From Alligator mississippiensis (Eukaryota; Chordata; Crocodylia; Alligatoridae): a stretch of DNA of 64,000 nt. Shown here in pieces: positions 1-10,800 of this stretch (its first letter is position 1; each line of letters starts with the position of its first letter). Under the pieces are notes generated by a model. It was given only the letters and a program-made list of their open reading frames with translations, ran no database searches and was not told where the DNA came from. The stretch is from assembly GCF_030867095.1 (NCBI RefSeq), contig NC_081832.1, positions 59,009,444 to 59,073,443 on the forward strand, written 5' to 3'. The translations under genes were made by a program, and so were the position numbers.

Positions 1-142
1 TGGCACTTGTATGGCACTGTCTGCACAGCCACTCAAAGCCATGCCGTGGCTGCCACTGCTGACCGCTGCTGGCTCTGCCACCAGCAAGCGCTGCCAGCTC
101 CGGCCACTCACAACCCTCCCCCCCCCTCACCCCCCCCCACCC

Positions 143-167
143 CACACACACACACACACACACACAC
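143..167. repeat. (CA)n microsatellite
   Basis: A run of about twelve CA units sits inside a C-rich stretch (about 117-170). The flanking GC-rich sequence at 1-200 resembles the interior of the GC-rich hAT copies elsewhere in the window, but no terminus is visible. Confidence 0.9.
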
Positions 168-200
168 CCAGCCCCACACATCCCTTGGGACACCTCTGAC

Positions 201-1832
201 TGCGTTAGTCTTTCAGAAAGAGCAATATAGCACCAGCCTTGTGACTCGCATTCTGAACTGCTACATTTTTGCCCCACGCAGTCTCAATGACAAATGATCC
301 TAACCAACTATTTTGTTTGCTATGTTCTCTAGGTACATAGCCCACTGTTTCCAGAAGCAGTATGTTTTGGGTGATTTGCAAAGATCAACGACCTTGAGCA
401 GTAGAAGGACCGTCTAAGTTATTTCAGTCCTGACATTAAACAAACATAAATTGAATTGCTTTTATTTAAACCTGTAGCGAGCCCTGCTCAAAGCATATGT
501 AATCTAAATTGTACAAAGCATGCGTGTGACCCATCTGGAGTGCCTGTATGCAAGTGGAGCTCGTATTTAGAAGTGCTGTGAACCCAGACCTCACACTGAA
601 GTCAGCTAGGATTCTGGGTGCCTAGCAATTCTAAATTTCAATCAATCAATCTAGGAAAACTGCTAGTTTTCTCATGGCAAACACTAAGCAGTAACACTTA
701 ACCTTATTTTTAATATAAACAGAAAATACTAATTTATAAATCACCTACTTGTATCAGGATGCATTATTTTAAAATCTGACACCTGCATAGAATTGGCCAC
801 TCAGTGGTACTACATAACCAGTTTCTGAATTCAATAACAAATACAGTCAGCTAAGGCTAATCAACCAGGCAGAAAAGTTTAGTAGCTCTATCCATCTATC
901 AGGTTTGTGATGCTTTACTGATGAAAGGAGGAACTGTCTTACTGTAAGGATGGTTCAGCATTAAAAACAGGCTACCTAGAGAAGTGGGGGAAGAGGGGAA
1001 ATCTCAAAACTTGTTTTCTATTTTAACAGGTAAAAACCCAGTATGGGAACAGTTCAGCGTCTTTAGTCATGTTACAGCCCTTCATCTTATTACAGTGGTG
1101 TAAAAAACAAAAACAGACCACTGGAAGATTGGCTCCCTGAGCTGCAATTCAAGTTTCTAGAGCAAGGCGCTGGGGGGGGGGTAAGATAAGTTAACCCCCT
1201 CCTACTGACAAAGGTCATTGTCAGAAAAAATGGCAAAAAAGTGTAAAGGTTACTGGATTAATACAAAACCTTCATCTGCGAAGTCTCAATCCTTGCTCTG
1301 AATAAAAAGCAGTCTACACCATAGTAGGTTTTGCAATGCAGTACATCAACTGCCTTAACACTTCAGTTTTTTTTACTGTCTGCAGACAGTGTTGCATCTT
1401 TATTCCAAGTATTTGGAAAGGGTCATCATTCGGGGCTTTAATGCAGAAAGTCAGTAGTTTGAAGAAACATTTCTGTCCCTCTATTTTCCAAGTCCCCTTT
1501 TGCCAATATATCCCACCCCTATTTAAAATTGAATACCTAATCTGCAAGTTAATTTGTGTTAGCATACAATGAAGGGAATCATATGGTAGTTTGTTAGAGT
1601 TAGTTACTGGCTCTTTGTATTGCCTGAAGACAAAAAAAACAAAATTAATTAAATTCCAACAAGTTAATACCAACAGATATTTAAAGTCAATTAAGGATAA
1701 CCAGGTTGGCATATTCCTGTATAAAGTACCTTTGTCATACCTATATTATGAATTATCAAACTAGCCAAAACAAACAAAACAAAGGACAGTTGTTGTTTAA
1801 AACCAGATAGAGATCTCTATCTGCAGTTTTTC
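201..1832. other. No gene recognised; AT-rich intergenic sequence
   Basis: I see no splice-supported exons, no RNA gene and no clear repeat boundary here. A 132-codon open frame on the minus strand at 1314-1712 has no recognisable domain and no conserved composition, and I treat it as chance. In mammals the next gene beyond PTTG1 is ATP10B, far away, with MIR146A in between; the mature miR-146a sequence is not visible in this flank by eye. Confidence 0.5.
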
Positions 1833-1835
1833 TAA

Positions 1836-2548
1836 GGCTAAGGACAGACATTACACAAACTGGTTTAAGTGAACATCAGAAACTGGTGTAAACCTGTAAC
1901 AGAGCAGACATTCAGTGCACATAAACCCATTTCAAAATGGCTGAAACCAGTTTGAAATAAACTTGGTTGAATGTAGCATCAGACTTAACTGATTTGGCTC
2001 AAAGTGGTTTATGCAATGTCTGTCCCAAACCCATTCCTGGTTTAAGCTAAACCAGACACCCCCAGCATCCCAGCATGCAATCTGGGCTGGGCAGGGCTCT
2101 CTGCTCCAAAGCTGGACTGGCCCTGCCCCTCTGCTCTCTAGCCAGAGCAGAGACAGGACATGGAGAGACACCAGGCACCACAGCCCTATTAAGACAATGT
2201 GGGCAAGGAGGGGATTAATTCCTCCCTCCTTCCCCCACGGCAGCTGAGGTCAGCACGTCTGCCAGGGAGCAGAAGGGAGGAGGCTGCAGCTGCAGCAATG
2301 GCCCCTGGGGTTGGCACACCCCAGCTGCAGGGCAGAAGAGACCAGAAGGGATGGAGGGATGGACCCCCCCCCCCTCTTCCCTGCAGCCAAGGGCATGCTC
2401 TAGTGCCCCCAGCTCTTGGCCTGAGCAACTGCAGGCAAGTGCCTGCATGTCTGTTCTGTTACAAACTGGTTCAACCTAGGCAGGTTAGACTAACCTGTAA
2501 AGGTTGAATCAATTCAGGCTCTGGCTTCTTGAAGGTCCATTCCTAGCC
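1836..2548. mobile_element. Non-autonomous DNA transposon, Harbinger-like (copy 1)
   Basis: The element starts with GGCTAAGGACAGACATTAC and ends with an imperfect inverted copy (CCATTCCTAGCC). It is flanked by TAA on both sides (1833-1835 and 2549-2551), as expected for the 3-bp TWA duplications of PIF/Harbinger. The interior is GC-rich and codes for nothing recognisable. The left half reappears inverted at about 38735-39139 and the right half in the same orientation at about 55090-55382, where the terminus is cleaner (CTGTCCTTAGCC). The superfamily assignment rests only on the TAA flanks and the GGC start. Confidence 0.6.
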
Positions 2549-2551
2549 TAA

Positions 2552-4149
2552 AGGTTAGTGAAACAGAAAATAGGACTGGCACCGCAGAGCATTTTACAGC
2601 CAAGTGTAATGTTCCAGAAAAAAAAAAAAACAATTGGTGCTCAGAGGGCACAGCTGTGAACATGACTGGGGGTTCCCAGGTGGGTGGCAATGGGACTCTA
2701 AAGAAATTAAACAAAACATGAGGATATATTCAACATGGGATAGGAATGAGACATTTGAGCTCTGTCTGCTGCCTCACCCAAGTTCAAGGCTAATCTTCAT
2801 GGTTTGGCCTCCACTTCCAGTCTTAAACTCTGCTAGCCTGAGTTTTAGGAAAACAAGCTATCAGTAATCAACATTTCTTAGCATTACAGAGCAATAATAG
2901 CATTATAGCTGGTCTTATTATATGTTAAACTTATAATACTTCTGATTTTGTCTGGACATATTTTAACCTATGGTATAATATATAAACTGCACTCTCTGTA
3001 ATTGGCAAATCTGATGGCTCGGGGGGGCGGGCATTTCTCTTTATTGAGCCCAAACCCCATTTAAATTACATTACATATTTTTAAGTCTTTTTTAAAAATC
3101 ATCCCATTTATATGGTATACAATTTAAGAGACTGTTTTCTAAATAATCTTAGTGATGCTGTGGCATTTATTCAGTTTACAAGAAAAGACTGATGGGATCT
3201 TAAGGTCAAGCTGTTTCTTTCTTCCTCCCTTATATCACCAAAGCAATAAAGGTTCTCCAGGTCGAACTATAACCTGTCACACTTGAATAAACCCACTGAA
3301 ATCTAGCTGGGTTGCACAGTTTTAAGCAAGTCTCCTAACTTCTTTGTATCCTTGTAGAAGAAAATATGTTGTTGCTCCCACCCCCGCATCCCCCTGACAA
3401 ATCACCAAGATGGGTAAAGGACTTCAACTGTCCAGTGTTATTAACTGAGGATACAATCTGAAGAGTAACGGCACTTAAGTGGTGGCAATGATGCATAAGA
3501 AGTAAATGAGCAGAGATACAATTAGAACATGCAGCCTCTAAATGGAGGAAGTTTAAACATGGACTTCCCCCAGCGCTATTGGCACAGAGCCACTTTTCAG
3601 AGTGGAGCTACTCTTTAAATATAATAGACTGATATTTCATGAAGTAGAGACTTTTATACTATATAAAAACACAAACAAACACACACCAGTATATGCTGGA
3701 AGTCAGATGCACTTGCATCCTGTACCATCTATAAGAATTTGATTCCAAGCTCCTCCATACCCCTTGTAAAAATTCCAACCTAAAATGCATCTTGCTACCT
3801 TAAATTATTGCTTACAACATGAAGCAGTAACTATAACTTATAAACAAATTGAAACCTAGAAGCTCTTTCAAGGGATTCTTGGCTGTTCTTCACTGTAACT
3901 ATTTGATGCAAGGTGTCTTCCCTCTTTTTGATAACTGGGTACACATGGTAGACTTACTACTCAGTAAGTTTCTACATTGCTTTGAAATTCTTATTTAGTT
4001 ATTTACAGTGCTGAGAGTCCTTTCATAAGATCATGTATAAAGAGGAGCATCTCCAGTATGAAGTTAATTGCATTTAAAAAAAAGTCTGTCTACTTACCTG
4101 TCCTGGGTATTCATGCTCCCATTGCAGGCTATATTATTCAGTGCTATGT
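2552..4149. other. No gene recognised
   Basis: AT-rich intergenic sequence. No open frame of note, no tRNA-like or snRNA-like fold and no repeat terminus that I could anchor. Confidence 0.5.
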
Positions 4150-4313
4150 TTTAATATACAATGGATGGTGCCTAGAGAGGTGGTGGAATCCCCATCCTTG
4201 GAGGTTAAGGCCTAGCTTGACAAAGCCCTGGCTGGAATGATTGAGTTGGGGACAGTCCTGCTTTGAGCAGGGAGTTGGACTAGATGACCCCGTGAAGTCC
4301 CTTCCAACCCTTC
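4150..4313 (+). mobile_element. CR1 LINE 3' fragment
   Basis: The stretch matches the well-known 3' part of CR1 ORF2 and its tail: the AGAGGTGGTGGAATCCCCATC motif region, then the GGAGTTGGACTAGATGACC motif and the CCTTCCAACCCT ending. It is 5'-truncated, as most CR1 copies are. It is followed almost directly by a second, different CR1 end. Confidence 0.9.
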
Positions 4314-4319
4314 TAGATA

Positions 4320-4440
4320 CCTTTAAGAAATGCTTAGATACTTATCTCGCTGGGCTAGCTTCCTACTCCTTGGGCAGGGGGCTGGACCCTATGAGCTTGT
4401 GAGAGCCCTTCCAGCCCTAATGTCTATGACATCTATGAAC
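4320..4440 (+). mobile_element. Second CR1 LINE 3' fragment
   Basis: The fragment has the CR1 tail motifs GGGCTGGACCCTATGA and CCTTCCAGCCCTAATGTC, ending in TCTATGACATCTATGA, which resembles the short tandem repeats that close CR1 elements. It differs in sequence from the adjacent copy, so it is another subfamily or an independent insertion. Confidence 0.85.
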
Positions 4441-4976
4441 CCTAATTTTCTATGGTTGTAAGGAGACATCCCTAGGAAACATTGAGATTAGGGCATTCCT
4501 CCATGTTAATTGCCTTCCTGCTGTTCCCTTGTTTCAGGGGCAGAAAGTAGCCACTAGCTACCTATACCAGTGAACTGCAAGAATTTGCTGCTGGCTCAGG
4601 TGTATAGGCCACACAGAAGTAGGGGATGGATCCATTATACTATTAAAATCACCCCCACCCCCAAATAACTACTTGCAACTGAAGGGCATAAATGTACAGA
4701 ACCTGCTTCCTGGTATGCTTCTAGGCTCACAAACTGCATAACTTAGTGAGAGTTACACAGCTTCTTAACACCCGTGACTTAGATAACAAGCTCACTCAGT
4801 CAAGTCCTGATGTGAAGAAACCAATCCTCCTAAATCAGCTTCACCTCTTCAAACAGAAGTGGGTTTTGGGAAATGTTCATAGGGCAAACAGATGTGAAAA
4901 CTGGAGACTTTACTCCACTTGGCAAAAGTTAGCTCAGACATACATAGTTACCTGTAGTCTGAAATCAAGCAGAAAG

Positions 4977-5080
4977 CGGAGTAGATTTGCACCTTACAGA
5001 CTAACCAAAGTAGGTGTGTTTTCTCTCTCATACACACAGCACAGGCTTTCATGGGCTGAAGTTCACTTCATCAAGTTAAC
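4977..5080 (-). mobile_element. Penelope-like element 3' fragment with hammerhead-like core
   Basis: Read on the minus strand, the segment contains TTGATGA (5074-5068), a decayed stem, and GAAA (5050-5047), then ends in GGTTAGTCTGTAAGGTGC, the 3' motif of a repeat family widespread in amniotes. The CUGAUGA...GAAA pattern is the conserved core of hammerhead ribozymes, which are described in Penelope-like elements. Here the first base is U, not C, and stem II has mismatches, so a functional ribozyme is unlikely. Confidence 0.55.
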
Positions 5081-5099
5081 TCCCCAAGAGAAGTACAGG

Positions 5100-6105
5100 T
5101 AAGAGAAATTCACTGTATAAGTTCTTGCTAATTTAGTCCCAGTCGGTTTTTTTTCTCCTAACCTTGTATCATAAGGTGTTATCACAGGTATGTCACAAAA
5201 TCTGACTTAATCATTTATTTTTTCACACCAGCTCAAGGCCGCTGGTATTTCTCAGATGTGGGATAGGGGGCAAAGAGCTCTATTAATTTCACGTAGAACA
5301 ACAGAAGAACTTTTCCTACTGCTGAAAGCATTTCATAAAAAAAAGAACCTTTCACCAACAAATGGAACAAAAAGCACAAAGCCAGTTAAGTGTAGTCACA
5401 ATACCCAGAAAGATTTATTGATATGCTCCAGAACTTAAGAGTACATAACAAAGTTAAAAGGTTATAAGGACAGCCAACATTGGCTCTGTTAATTATGACT
5501 TGCTCTTGACAAAATCATGTCATGATCATAGAAATAAGCTGACATGTTACATTAATTTGGGGGTGGCAGGGGAAGCACTTTGGAGGATTAGGATCCAAAG
5601 AGAACTTAGTAAAACAGAAGAAGTTACCTGAAAATGCCGAGTACTGTCCTTAGGATGGAACACAGTCACGTGCACAAATACAAGTTAGGTGATAACTGGC
5701 TAGACTGTAGTACTACAGGGAAAAAGACAAAGCAACAACACTATGCAGAGATACTGCAACAGGAGAATGGAAGTCACTTCACTTGAAGTACAACAATTCA
5801 GTACCAATAATGCTTCACCTAAAATTATGGACACTGCCCACATTTCTTGAAGAGACAAATCCAAGAGAACAAAGTCAGGTCTAGAAAACATGGAGTCACA
5901 AGGAAAGACTTAATAGTACTTAGCATGAAGAGACCAAAATGTGTGCGTGTCACAGGGAGGGGTGGAGATAGAAAGAGAAGGAAATAGGAAGTTGTTAAGC
6001 CTGCAAATAAAATAAAGGGTAGTTAAAAAAGTTGGCGGGGGAGGGGGGGAAATCTTGTCTAGCCCCCCAAAGCAAGATACAAAGTTTGCAATTCAAAAAC
6101 TAAAG
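5100..6105. other. No gene recognised
   Basis: Intergenic sequence with short purine runs (around 5940-6060) but no exon, RNA gene or repeat terminus that I can support. Confidence 0.5.
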
Positions 6106-6109
6106 AGGG

Positions 6110-6512
6110 GCTATGTCTACATCTACATTAATGTGCAGTAGTTATTGCACGCTTAGGGCATTTATACTCATAGCTTTGTCCTACAGAATCTGCTCCACAT
6201 GTTCTATAAGCAGCGAGATGTGTCAGGGCACAAAGTGGTAGCAGTGCGCTTTTGAACTAAAGCATCTCCAAGGTTCATTTCACTACTTATACAGCTGTGT
6301 GCATCACAGCACCAGGTGCTTTTCAAAGCACCTGGTGCTGTGGCATTTACATGTGTCAAAAAGCTGTATAGTAGGACCAGGAGACACATTTTAGGTAATG
6401 CTATTGTGCAGTAACCCTATTCTACTATTGTGCATTAACATGGATTTTATCCACCATGCTAATGTGCAGTAGAATTAGCCTACTGCGCTTGAAGCTTCAT
6501 GTACAGGTGTGC
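6110..6512. mobile_element. Palindromic MITE
   Basis: The core is a near-perfect 38-bp palindrome at 6305-6342 (CACAGCACCAGGTGCTTTT and its complement, 18 of 19 pairs). Outer arms continue as TTATACAGCTGTGTG facing AAAAAGCTGTATAG, and the motif TGTGCAGTAG recurs near both ends (6132, 6461). The edges are decayed, so the limits are approximate. A related element with the same TGTGCAGTAG motif lies at 53099-53345. MITEs of this kind (for example Chompy) are known in crocodilians, but I cannot confirm the family name. Confidence 0.6.
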
Positions 6513-6514
6513 CA

Positions 6515-7707
6515 AAGGAAATCTACAATGAATACTAGCAAGAACTTGAAAGTATGAGGGTGGTCAACTATTGGAGTGAGTTGCATAGAGACTGTAGAAC
6601 CTGTGGAATAGCGCAGTTTAAACCAGCATACACTTTGGTGAGCTTTAGACAAAAGATATCCCAACTCAAGTAAGATGTTTGACTAGGTGACCTTTATCAG
6701 TTCCACCTTCCACCCTAATTTCTTCTGTGTAGAAGCCCTTAACAGGCAATTAAGATGCAAGAGCCAGCCACTACTCTGGTGACATCCTATATAGAATATC
6801 CTTATTTGTCCCAAGTTTGTGCCTGTGGTGATAAGTGAGATAAGGAGAAGGAAAAAAAAAAAGTGATGAGAATAGATTATTGAACTCTCAAGATGGGAAT
6901 TTAATTGTTCCTCTCCCCTTTCTGTGGGGAACATATGAATGTTACTGTGCATAGATATACTAAAAGCAAGTTTCTAGTTGCCTTGAGAGGGAGTGGAAGG
7001 GCAGGGAGGGGAAAGAGAGGTAAAGAAGCGCAACCCAGAACTGGGTAAATTAAAAAAAAAGATTTAAGAAAAGTGTATGCACGGACCACCTCACCCCTCC
7101 CTCCCCCGCAAAAAAACACCACCCCCAAACCAAAAAAAGCCACAACTGAGACTCGCTTTCAGCCAGCATGATGCTTCCATGCTTATTTAAAGATATTAGA
7201 GTCTTACAGATTGAGAGAAGCAGGTTACCCCATGCATCTTCTAGGCTTCCTTGATAGTTCCTCAGTTATGAGATATTATCAATACCAGATAAGACACTTT
7301 ACTGGATGGATCATGGCCTACTCCTATTCAGGACATTTCTACTGGGACAAGAATATTCACCATCTCAGCAGTGCACCTAGATAAGCCAACTATTTCTTCC
7401 CAATATCTGGAAGGCCCAAAAATATAATGTTGGTCTATGCAATTTAGTAGTAGCAAGTTACAAGCTGGTAGTACAAATAAGATTTGGATAGAGACCTAGT
7501 CTCAGGTTTACTTAAGTTTTGTGATCCTTCAACTTGGGTAGTCACATTTGGCTTACTACATTACAGACGCTTCTGATCCTAGAAGCTCTCTGGGATCTGC
7601 AGTGCTCAAACATGCCTATAAATTCCAGAGCAATGTCAACTACAGTACCGTCTTACCAAGTAACGTATGGAAAGCCATTTTAGACACAAGTATTATTTAC
7701 CTAATTC
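6515..7707. other. 3' flank of PTTG1; no gene recognised
   Basis: Contains purine-rich and A-rich stretches (around 6849-6865 and 7050-7135) and nothing that I can identify as an exon or a repeat. It lies downstream of the PTTG1 poly(A) signal. Confidence 0.45.
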
Positions 7708-7713
7708 TTTATT
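7708..7713 (-). terminator. PTTG1: PTTG1 poly(A) signal
   Basis: AATAAA on the minus strand, about 100 bases after the PTTG1 stop codon. It is the nearest canonical signal and implies a short 3' untranslated region. Confidence 0.65.
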
Positions 7714-7814
7714 TAGAAAGTTAGAGGGTTAACAACCCTAGAGAGAGGAAAAAAAAAAAAAAAGACATGAACAAGCTTGGTAAAGCTCAATAAATAAAAG
7801 AAGCAGAATCTACT

Positions 7815-7894
7815 TCAGAATTTCTGGCACGGAGGCGGCAAGTCAATGATTTCATCCAGGGTAGAAAGGAAGCTGGCAGTTGACTGTAGCAAGT
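7815..7894 (-). CDS. PTTG1: PTTG1 exon 6, terminal (residues 170-195 and stop)
   Basis: Begins after CTCTTTCAG. It encodes LLQSTASFLSTLDEIIDLPP and ends in PCQKF, then TGA at 7817-7815. Human securin ends in a similar acidic/proline tail (LPPVCCDIDI). Confidence 0.94.
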
Positions 7895-10800
7895 CTGAAA
7901 GAGTTAAAAAAAAAAAAAATTAAAAAAAAGTAAGTAGAAAATGGAGCAGGCAAGTCTCAAAACCTAGCAATCATTTGGAAGAAACACCCCACACAAGTAA
8001 CACACACTTGTTTCACATATTGGAGATAGTTTAAAAATAGAGCTGGCAATTGAAAAGTTTCAAATCTCAGTTATTTGCCTGATGGTTTAGAATTCTCTTG
8101 AACTAGCAAAAAAGCTACAAATCAGGGGGGTCCCCGCCATCCCCTTCGATTCCTGTTTTATGCAGAAGAAAACAAAAACCAAACAACCCAAAATGCCAGG
8201 CAGAGGGTTGAGGGATGTGCAACTGCACCACTTTCTCTACCCTGCCCCCAGTCTGCAACTGTGTATGGCCATTTGTAGTTTTATTGCTAGTCCTGTCTCT
8301 TCGGTCCATAGGTGTTAACAATCCATCCATTTGAGAGAGAATCATTAGCCTCCATACAAAAGAGAACCTTTTTAATAGTGTTGTTGTTCCACTATTCAAG
8401 CCTTCCATCTGCAGTTTTACCATTTGTTAGCCATCCCTGGTAACAGACAGTACCAGGGATGGCTCTTTCACCCCTGAAGGCTGTTTTTAGCTATGGTCAA
8501 AAACATTAAATTCAGATGTAGAACCAACAGACCGTCACGTATTAGAGGCACTGTTAAGATACTCAGGATGACTAGATTTTGTTCTACAAGTCTGAGTAAC
8601 TGATGTACATTTAACTATGACTACAGGACTAGTTAAACAAATCTTTTGACTATTTTCTTGCATTTAAGTTTCATATATTACCTAACAAATTAGCTAACAT
8701 TCCAATAAGGCTGTGTTTTTACTCTGATATCAAAATGAATAAGCAGTCCTAGACCCCAAGCAAATTAGTAACACTTCTGGTTTCTCTTTAACTGGGGGGG
8801 GCAGGAATACAAAAAGAGGAGTTATGTTATGAGGCGATGCTCCACACCATCTACACCTTATCAAAATCCTAGATCTGCCCATGACTGCACACACCCTATT
8901 TTTAGTCTGTAGCAAAGTTCTAGCATGAAGACAGACATTCACAGCATGAAATTAAGTTGTTGCTGCCGTGGAGCTTAAAAAAAAAAAATAAATAAAATCT
9001 CTACTACTGCTTAGTACCTATAGATTTAGTAAGATGCTACATATCATCTTCAGGAGTCACTTTATTGGCTTGGCCACATCTCGGGAACAGTTGAGTCAAG
9101 AAAAAAAGAGCCCACTCTAGTAATATAGTATCCCAGTCATTTGAGTCAGGGCTCTGTGCACATCCCTCTTTTCACAAAGAAACTGTGGACACCAAAACCT
9201 AGACAAGTCCTCACTTACCACACTCCCATGAAATTGGAGACAGCTTCATAGGTGATGGGACCAAGTTTACAAGTCTGTCAGCGGACTTTTCTTCAAATAT
9301 CATAAGAGGTACACCAGTCAAGGACATGTCACTTAGTCTATGTTCTTCAGGAACTTCAAAACTCTCAAAGTCTGCTTAGGAAAGTTAGTTTCAGTCACAT
9401 AGTATAGTTACTTTTAAGTCATACATTATAGCTGGGCACATTAAGTTTGTCCATTAGATTTGGAAATTTTTGGAAGGCTGACTCGTAAGAGGCTACTAGG
9501 GACTATATTAAAATCAATAGACCTTAATGTATACACTGTTGTGCAGTATTTGTGTGCCTTTGCCCAAAGTTAGTGGACTGTAGTTAATATTCACTAGGAT
9601 CTAGGAAGCTGTGGTTGTTGTATAGGGGTCGCAATGTTTTTGGGCTGACTGCTGCAAGCAGCCTGGGCTCTGGGCAGGCCCAGGGAACCAGGCCCAGGCT
9701 GCTCCCAAGCAGCTGCACCAGGGTCTAGAGCTCCAGCCCCAGTCACTGTTAGCAGCAGCTGCAGGCATACCTCTGGCAGCACAGCTGGGAAGGGGGAGGA
9801 GCACAGGTAGGATGGCCCCTTCTCCACCGCAGGCTGGCACTGGCTGAACATACAGGGGCAGTACAGACCCCACCAGGACCCCCCAGGCTGCAGAGACAAG
9901 AGCCGCAACCAAGGTTTGTGCTACTGCATGGCAGTGGCTTGGCTACGAAGTGGGAGCAAGAGCTGGGGCTGGTAGTGTGGGTTGGTCTGGCCTAACCTAG
10001 TGGCACTCTGGCACAGGAGAGCCACCTCCATGGCACCTTGTTGTTGTTTACAGGTTCACAGCTGCCTGCCACATCCAGCCTGGGCTCCAGGCAGCTGCTG
10101 CCCGACAGAACCAAAGCTGCTCACAGCAGAGCTTGCAGCTTCCCTGCCACCTACTGCAAACAGCCTAGGCTTCATTGCTGGCAACACTGCTCAGAGCCCA
10201 GGCTAGATGTGGCAAGCTGAGCAAAACAGCCTCATGTGGTATGCTGTGGCACATGTACTAAGAGTTGCCAACCCCTGTTCTAGTAGCTTTGATATAGCCA
10301 TGATGGCAGTAAGTGACCCCAAACACCATTTTGAAAGTGTGTTTGTTTCATGAACTCACTAACATATCTTCAAGAGAGGGACAAGGAAAGAGATCTTACC
10401 ATACCACTGGTATCTGAGGTATGGGGTTTCCAAGGCTGGGAGGCACAGTTGCATGCCAGGTATGACGCAGTACATTGTCCCAGTACCAGCTTGTAGTCCC
10501 AGACTGAGCATATTGGGTCTAACCCCCACAACAATTAAGACTGACACTGCTGGGGCCAAGTCTCAACCTTCCCCTCAGCCCACCCCTCCCAGACCCATGG
10601 GGAGGCTTTCCCCTCACATACTGTGCACCTTTATCTTCCCCAGCTAGGTTTTTGTTTGGTTTTGGGGGGGAGGGGGATAGAGAGAGGTGTGGGTTATGTG
10701 AGAAAATAACGTATTTAAGTGAAAGCTGCAGTGTCCATCATCTACCTGGTCATAGGGTATCCAGGTCACTGCCCTTAGAGAGATTGGACATAATTTGAAG

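Noticed and set aside
1314-1712. 132-codon open frame on the minus strand
   Set aside because: AT-rich, no domain, no splice or promoter support, and it overlaps another open frame on the plus strand.
4746-5102. 118-codon open frame on the plus strand
   Set aside because: Its second half runs antisense through a Penelope-like repeat fragment; no recognisable protein.
1-7700. MIR146A, expected between PTTG1 and ATP10B in mammals
   Set aside because: The mature sequence was not seen on either strand by eye; in mammals it lies tens of kilobases further away.
8429-8464. microRNA precursor
   Set aside because: The perfect stem is only 14 bp with no extended fold, too short for a typical precursor.
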